Below, piece after piece: positions 58,066 to 64,000 of a stretch of DNA of 64,000 nucleotides. How positions within the stretch are numbered: the first letter of the stretch is position 1; every line of letters begins with the position of its first letter. The DNA is from Harpalus rubripes. Taxonomy: Eukaryota > Arthropoda > Insecta > Coleoptera > Carabidae. The stretch spans positions 26,261,602-26,325,601 of the forward strand of contig OY720455.1 of the NCBI GenBank assembly GCA_963082715.1, in the 5' to 3' direction. The translations under genes were made by a program, and so were the position numbers. The notes beneath the pieces are model-generated. The model was not told the origin of the DNA, searched no databases, and saw only the letters and a program-made list of their open reading frames with translations.

Positions 58066-58110
58066 TAAAAATTCTTTTCTTTAATATAATTTGTGGCCCT
58101 GAAAAGAGCC
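58066..58110 (-). terminator. H4-5 stem-loop, displaced from its gene
   Basis: Minus-strand GGCTCTTTTCAGGGCC (58095-58110); one stem pair is now U-G, still foldable. It lies 2.16 kb from the H4-5 stop because of the LTR element. Confidence 0.88.
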
Positions 58111-58145
58111 TGTTTTTTCTGCATATTATATAAATATAAGCTTTT

Positions 58146-58393
58146 TGTAAGATCAGTAACACAACTGAGTTTCTCTGTAATTAAAGTTTTATTATTTATA
58201 CATTTATATTTACATTATTTACACAAAATTTACCTGTAATTAAAGAAACGACATTTAATGTCACTAATCACAATGTCAGTTCCTCACAAGTAATATTTCT
58301 ATTGTTTCATAAACAATTAATCATGTTCCGGCCTACTATACCGATGCTCGTGAGAGTGCGGCAATTGGGTTATGGAATTATAATTTCATTACA
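58146..58393 (-). repeat. Gypsy element 3' LTR
   Basis: 248 bp, minus strand begins TGTAATGAAATT and ends GATCTTACA. A purine-rich tract (GGGAGGGGTGA) adjoins the inner edge, the likely plus-strand primer. The LTR end could extend a few bases further. Confidence 0.75.
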
Positions 58394-58460
58394 TCACCCC
58401 TCCCGGCGGAGAAAATATTTACAGAATGTTTTCACACTTTTAGTAATCGTTGCTATCTTC

Positions 58461-60182
58461 TTAACCTTCTTCTTCAGGTGTTGGGATTGGAACCAGCTTA
58501 GAAACATGGAAAAGATTTGACTCTGTTTTTTTTCGACCAACGTTTATCCTATAAATTGAATTCGATAATTTTTCTGCAATTTCATATGGTCCAATTTTTA
58601 ATTCATCAAGTTTTTTCCTGTTCAATTTGTTGCCATTTTCCACAAACACCAAATCACCTATTTTGAAGTCGTAATGTTTACGGTTTTTGTCGTAAATTTG
58701 TTTATTATAATTATGAGATTTTATCGTTCTATCCAGAGCGATTTTCCTGTCTCGTATCCAATCTTCCTCGGAATTTAATTCTTTTAGTTCGTTTGGTAAC
58801 ATTGTAACATTTGTGCCATCCATTAAATATGATGGTGCGAAACCAGTGACAGTATGCTCTGTCTCGTTGTATTTGCGCACACAGTCTTGAGCTATGGTTG
58901 TCCAAGCTACTTTTTCATTTCTTTCATTAATCTTGCACCTGATTTTAGTAACTAGGGTTTGATTCAATCTTTCATTCAAGCCATTAGAAAATGGTGAATT
59001 TACTGCGGTGAATATTATTGGTATAGACTTTTCGTCCAAAAATATTTTGTATTCTTTTGAATTTATTCCGGGATACTGGTCTGAAAGAATCATACCAATT
59101 TGATCTGTTTCTGAGATGCTTTTAACAAGTTTAATAAAATCGTTTGCAGTTTGTGTTTTCGATGTTAGGATATATGCATATCTCGTGAAGTGATCTATTA
59201 GAAGATGCAAGTACTTTTTTGTAGACCGAGAACCTCCAAAACCTCCGATTGTGTCTATAGAAATAATTTCGAAAGGCTTTGTGGCTGGGCCTAACTGTGA
59301 CATCAATCCAAATTTTTCTAATCCCCTTGATTTATTTTTAATACATACTGCACAGTTTCTGCATGTTTCCTTAATATTTCTTGTTAAATTTTTAGCAGTA
59401 TAATATGGTCCAACCATCCTATGCATTTGTTTCATTCCTATATGACACAGGTTTTTATGTAAATCTTTTAGAAATTTTATGCTAAAATCTTCGGTTAGAA
59501 TGATTTTTTCCTTTCTTCTTACTCTTTTGTAATAAACCCTATGTTTAATTATTAATTTATTTTTCTCTCTTTGTATGTTTTCATTTTTTTCTTGGTCTTC
59601 CAATATATCTGCAAGTGTTATCAAATTTACAACCTTCAACTGCTCCTCTATATTTTCGTTTGGTTCTAAGACAGGATTCCTGCTAAGGCAGTCAGCTTCT
59701 ACGTTGTATTTTCCTGGAGAATATTTGACCACGAAATCATACTGTGACAAATAATATGTCAGATCTCCTAGTTCTTCATCAGTCCTTGATTTTATGTTCA
59801 TATTCTCCAATGGTTTGTGGTCTGAGAAGACAGTAAATTTTTTTCCTATTAAGTAATGGTGCCAATATTTAACGCATTCTTTAATTGCCAAACACTCCAG
59901 GTATATAGCTTTTTTTCTTTTCTGTACTTCGTTTAATTTTTTTGAGAAATATGCCACCGGCTTTTCTTCTTTGTTTTTTTGTGGTTGTTTTAGCACACCT
60001 GCTACTCCTAGTAAACTAGCATCCGTATATATATGTATTGGTAGATTTGGATCAAAGATGGTTAATACAGGCTGAGTTATTTTCCCTATATTTTTAATTT
60101 TTGGTACATCTTCATCGCTAATAGCCAATGGTTTGTGGTCTGAGAAGACAGTAAATTTTTTTCCTATTAAGTAATGGTCCAA
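58461..60182 (-). pseudogene. Gypsy pol remnant: RNase H and integrase
   Basis: 573 open codons without ATG. RNase H part: IHIYTDASLLGVAGVL, VAYFSKKLN, KFTVFSDHKPL, NVEADCLSR. Integrase: zinc-binding H..H..CxxC (HKNLCHIG through CRNCAVC), catalytic core IDTIGGFG, SDQYPGINSKE and SPFSNGLNERLNQ (D, D, E all present), then a C-terminal domain (DFKIGDLVFVENGNKLNRKK). The first 16 residues duplicate the later RNase H segment. Confidence 0.88.
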
Positions 60183-60266
60183 AAATTTATTAAATATTTA
60201 TTTTTCATTTCTGTGCGGCAATTGGGTTATGGAATTATAATTTCATTACATAAATATAATATGAAA

Positions 60267-61269
<1,003 letters not shown>

Positions 61270-61334
61270 ATCAACACCTACACCTAGGTACCTACATATT
61301 TTGTTCCTATTTAGGACAAAATATAAAAACAATC

Positions 61335-61381
61335 GGTTCTTTTCAGAACCACAAAATATATATTTGAAAAAAGAATTTTTT
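61335..61381 (+). terminator. H3-5 stem-loop and downstream element
   Basis: GGTTCTTTTCAGAACC (61335-61350), AAAAAAGAATTTTTT. Confidence 0.92.
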
Positions 61382-61968
61382 ACTTCTTTTATGCATATCT
61401 ATTTATTTTGTAGTTTTAATAAATATATGTTTTTATCAATTATGTTATGTATGTTTGTAAATATGTACTTATTTAATTTATACACAATTTATGAACCATT
61501 TTTCAACATTATTTATGTCTGTGTTTGAGACAAAAATAAATACTTATATCATCCTCACGGATTACTATTACCCAAAATATTATGTTATTCTGCTTACATA
61601 TATATGTACCGTTTAGCAGGCCTCCCTCACCTCACGGCCTCTTAACAAATAATAATTATTATTGTTTTGTACGTACGAATCAAATTTATTTTTTAAATTA
61701 TTTGTCCAAACACCACAACAATTTTCAAGAATTTTTTCATATAGTCAGCCAATCAATCAAAAAAAATAAAAAATAAAAATAAATAATTTATAAATTTATT
61801 TTAAGTGCACTCACTCCAGCTAGTCAGTTGATATATTATATATATATGAAATTTAAAATAAAAAAATATATATTATGCTAATCTCTCTAGACAAATTATA
61901 ATTATTATTGTTTAATTTTCTACTTTAAACAAATTTAATACGAATAAATAAATAAATACATACATACA

Positions 61969-62000
<32 letters not shown>

Positions 62001-62240
62001 GGATAAGGATTTAAAAAAAAAAAAAAAAAAAAAGTGATTATGAGAGTAAAGCGGCAGTTTCACACACATATCAGTTGTGTGCTGTAGCAGCGACTGTTTA
62101 GTGGGCGTGATTATATAATCAGGGTTATATTTAAATAAATATTGTATATACACAAGTGTGAGTTAATTATTTTTAATTTTAATAATATATAATGATCCTA
62201 AAAGAACCCACTGAATATCATACATAAAAATAATATTTAC
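61382..62240. other. H3-5S spacer, unit 5
   Basis: Reverse complement of the 5S-H3 spacer with a CATA microsatellite (61950-62000), an A-run, and the decayed H1 3' duplicate next to 5S. Confidence 0.8.
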
Positions 62241-62280
62241 GTCAACGGCCATACCATGTTGAAAGTACACGATCTCGTCT
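62241..62280 (+). pseudogene. 5S rRNA: 5S rRNA 5' part, split by LINE J4
   Basis: First 40 nt of 5S, ending CGATCTCGTCT, exactly the same base where J1-J3 begin. The 3' part lies beyond the window. Confidence 0.93.
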
Positions 62281-62484
62281 AAGTGTGCTGTGGTGTTCTT
62301 TCAGTTGAACATCCATCATATCGCTAACTTTTCATTGATAAAAAGTCAGAGTAATTTTTTGAAATAAATATAAATTTTTATAAAAAAGTGAACATAAGTA
62401 TATAGCGAACTATTATTATTGGAAATTCCGAGGATTTCTTCAGACGAAGGTGCTTCGCAAGCCAAAAAGCGGCGTCCGCCAGAA

Positions 62485-63849
62485 ATGACAGATGATGCTC
62501 ATTTGCCATCAACAGACAATCTCACCATGGCCAGCTCAAGCGAAGATGATAGTTTTACTGTCATTAAAGAGAGAAAAGCAGCTCGACTAGAACATATAAG
62601 CAAGAAATTTTTTGCAAGTAACCCTATCAAAATTAGTAACAAATATCAAAATTTAGAGATAGAAGAAATTACAGAATCAGAACCATCTGTCATAAATCAG
62701 AAACCTACACCATTAATAATTAAAAAAACATTTGGAGACCATGCTAAATTAATTAATATCATATCTAAAAATGCTCCAGGTGGTTTTTATTTAAAATTCA
62801 CCAATCTGACGACAAACATATTTTTTACAAAATTAGAAGACAAAATAAATATCAAAAATATTTTAATAAAGGACCAAATTGAATTTCACACTTTTACGGA
62901 AAAAGGCGAAAAAACGCATGGATTTGTCATTCGCGGTCTTGACAGCGAACCGTCAATTGAAGAAATCAAACAAGACTTAGAAAGCAAGCACAATATACAA
63001 GTCCAAAATCTGTTCCTGATGAAAAACACTAAAAGGCCACTATATCTCCTTATCACTAACTACAAGGTAACACTTTCTTATTTAGAGAAAAATGTAAAGC
63101 ACGTTTGCTATACAAAAATCCGTTGGGAAAGACACTTAAACAAAAGAAGTATTATACAGTGCCACCGCTGTCAAGTTTGGGGGCACGCGACATCAAATTG
63201 TTTTGCGGCTCCACAATGCTTAAAATGCGGAATGGGACACCTAACCCGTATGTGCCCTAAGAAAGAAAATGAACCTCCAAAATGTGTCAACTGCGGCGGG
63301 GCTCATCCCGCAAACTACACTCAGTGTCCTGTATACTTAAAGAAAATTGAAGACCAACAGCGAGGAGCCCCGCAATACCAACAGCAACAACCCAAGCACA
63401 GATTCATCGCAGCTCCTCTCCCTACATCCAATGCCTGGCAGCCGCAAGTGCAAGCAATGAGCGCCTCACAACCCGTCCCCCTTCCTAGCGCACGAAATGA
63501 AGACTTCCCAGCCCTTCAACCATTAGCACCACAACAGCCCAGAAGCTTTATGCCATCACAGCCAGCCCCTTACGTCACCCGGCTTGAAGACTTCCCTACC
63601 CTCCCCCAAGTAACAAAACAACCATCCCCACCTTTCCCCTCACCGACAATTGTTCCCAATACATCTATTTCAAATAATTTTAACGAGCTATGCGACGAAC
63701 TAAAACTACTAAATAGCTATGTAAATATAAATAAATTCTTAGGTATAATTAAAAATTTAAACTTACAACTGTCTCAAGCAAAAAGTAAAACAGAAAAAGG
63801 CTTAATCCTATTACAATTCACTCAAAATTTAGACGAACATGACTTTTAG
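62485..63849 (+). CDS. LINE J4 ORF1 (gag-like)
   Basis: ATG at 62485 (MTDDAHLPSTDN) gives 454 residues; the frame is open from 62398 without an earlier ATG, and MASSSEDD is another possible start. PRE_C2HC-type region (HGFVIRGLDSEPSIEEIK to RWERHLNKRS), zinc knuckles CHRCQVWGHATSNC, CLKCGMGHLTRMC and CVNCGGAHPANYTQC, Pro/Gln-rich C-part. Undamaged. Confidence 0.9.
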   Translation: MTDDAHLPSTDNLTMASSSEDDSFTVIKERKAARLEHISKKFFASNPIKISNKYQNLEIEEITESEPSVINQKPTPLIIKKTFGDHAKLINIISKNAPGGFYLKFTNLTTNIFFTKLEDKINIKNILIKDQIEFHTFTEKGEKTHGFVIRGLDSEPSIEEIKQDLESKHNIQVQNLFLMKNTKRPLYLLITNYKVTLSYLEKNVKHVCYTKIRWERHLNKRSIIQCHRCQVWGHATSNCFAAPQCLKCGMGHLTRMCPKKENEPPKCVNCGGAHPANYTQCPVYLKKIEDQQRGAPQYQQQQPKHRFIAAPLPTSNAWQPQVQAMSASQPVPLPSARNEDFPALQPLAPQQPRSFMPSQPAPYVTRLEDFPTLPQVTKQPSPPFPSPTIVPNTSISNNFNELCDELKLLNSYVNINKFLGIIKNLNLQLSQAKSKTEKGLILLQFTQNLDEHDF

Positions 63850-64000
63850 ACCCTTAAAAATTGTTACATGGAACTGTTCTACTCTTCAAAGTAGACACGG
63901 GGAACTAATTAACTTTTTAAATGCTAGTGATACTGACATAATGCTATTAAATGAAACAAAACTAAAATCAGAAAATAAAATTCGGATTAAGGGGTACGAA
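63839..64000 (+). CDS. LINE J4 ORF2 start (partial)
   Basis: ATG at 63839 overlaps the ORF1 end by 11 nt in another frame, unlike the TAAATG join of J1-J3. The first 54 codons give the endonuclease start: KIVTWNCSTLQ, IMLLNETKLKS. Runs off the window. Confidence 0.88.
   Translation, partial: MTFRPLKIVTWNCSTLQSRHGELINFLNASDTDIMLLNETKLKSENKIRIKGYE

Larger units (their letters stand above)
58137..60251 (-). mobile_element. Ty3/gypsy LTR element, internally deleted
   Basis: Inserted about 15 bp past the H4-5 stop. 3' LTR 58146-58393; about 40 bp of 5' LTR at 60212-60251 identical to the LTR start. TAAATATA flanks both sides, within AT-rich DNA, as a possible duplication. Gag, protease and most of RT are missing. 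A 53-bp block (59807-59859) is repeated at 60125-60177 near the 5' break. Confidence 0.88.
62281..64000 (+). mobile_element. LINE J4, diverged 5S-inserted element (partial)
   Basis: In the 5S orientation. The 5' end (AAGTGTGCTGTGGTG) and 5' UTR are unlike J1-J3 and no AGACGTG is present; ORF1 is related but clearly distant. It is a second lineage using the same 5S position. Confidence 0.88.

Overview
This is insect-type nuclear DNA: a tandem replication-dependent histone cluster in AT-rich spacer. It holds four forward repeat units (2369-47518) and one inverted unit (about 54030-62280). The ancestral unit order is H1(+), 5S rRNA(-), H3(-), H4(+), H2B(-), H2A(+), then a ~2 kb spacer back to H1. 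Histone 3' ends carry the metazoan stem-loop followed by an AAGAATTTT downstream element. The proteins, the AT-rich ITS/5.8S/28S piece and the retroelements all fit an arthropod; a precise order cannot be assigned from sequence alone.

Layout: 1-2368, 3' part of LINE C, ending just upstream of H1-1. Unit 1 (2369-6430): H1, the only intact 5S, H3, a truncated H4, and a deletion that removed H2B and H2A. Unit 2 (to 15138): H1, 5S split by LINE J1, H3, truncated H4 fused tail-to-tail to truncated H2B, H2A with a nonsense codon. Unit 3 (to 32740): H1, 5S split by full-length LINE J2, H3, LINE A1 in the H4 promoter, H4, H2B, H2A with three substitutions. Unit 4 (to 47518): H1 with a frameshift, 5S split by LINE J3, H3, LINE A2 in the H4 promoter, H4, H2B. 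Then comes LINE B (47519 to about 52380), an rDNA fragment (ITS1-5.8S-ITS2-start of 28S) ending in a U4 snRNA-like piece, and the inverted unit 5: H2A, H2B, H4 (3' UTR split by a Ty3/gypsy remnant), H3, 5S split by LINE J4, which runs off the window.

Tally: H1 4 (1 broken), H3 5 (all open), H4 5 (2 truncated), H2B 4 (1 truncated), H2A 3 (1 nonsense, 1 with substitutions), 5S 5 (4 interrupted).

The main observation is that retrotransposons sit at a few repeated positions. Four Jockey-type LINEs of at least two lineages occupy one identical position inside 5S rRNA genes, in the 5S sense orientation, three with visible 11-bp target duplications. Three other LINE families (A, B, C) sit 60-100 bp upstream of H4, H2B and H1 start codons, always in the sense of that gene; A occupies the same 12-bp site in two units. 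A and B share a structured 5' leader, and B and C share a 3' hairpin, both with compensatory base changes. The locus looks like a co-linked 5S/histone target colonised by site-preferring LINEs, with unit turnover (deletions, an inversion, gene decay) around them.
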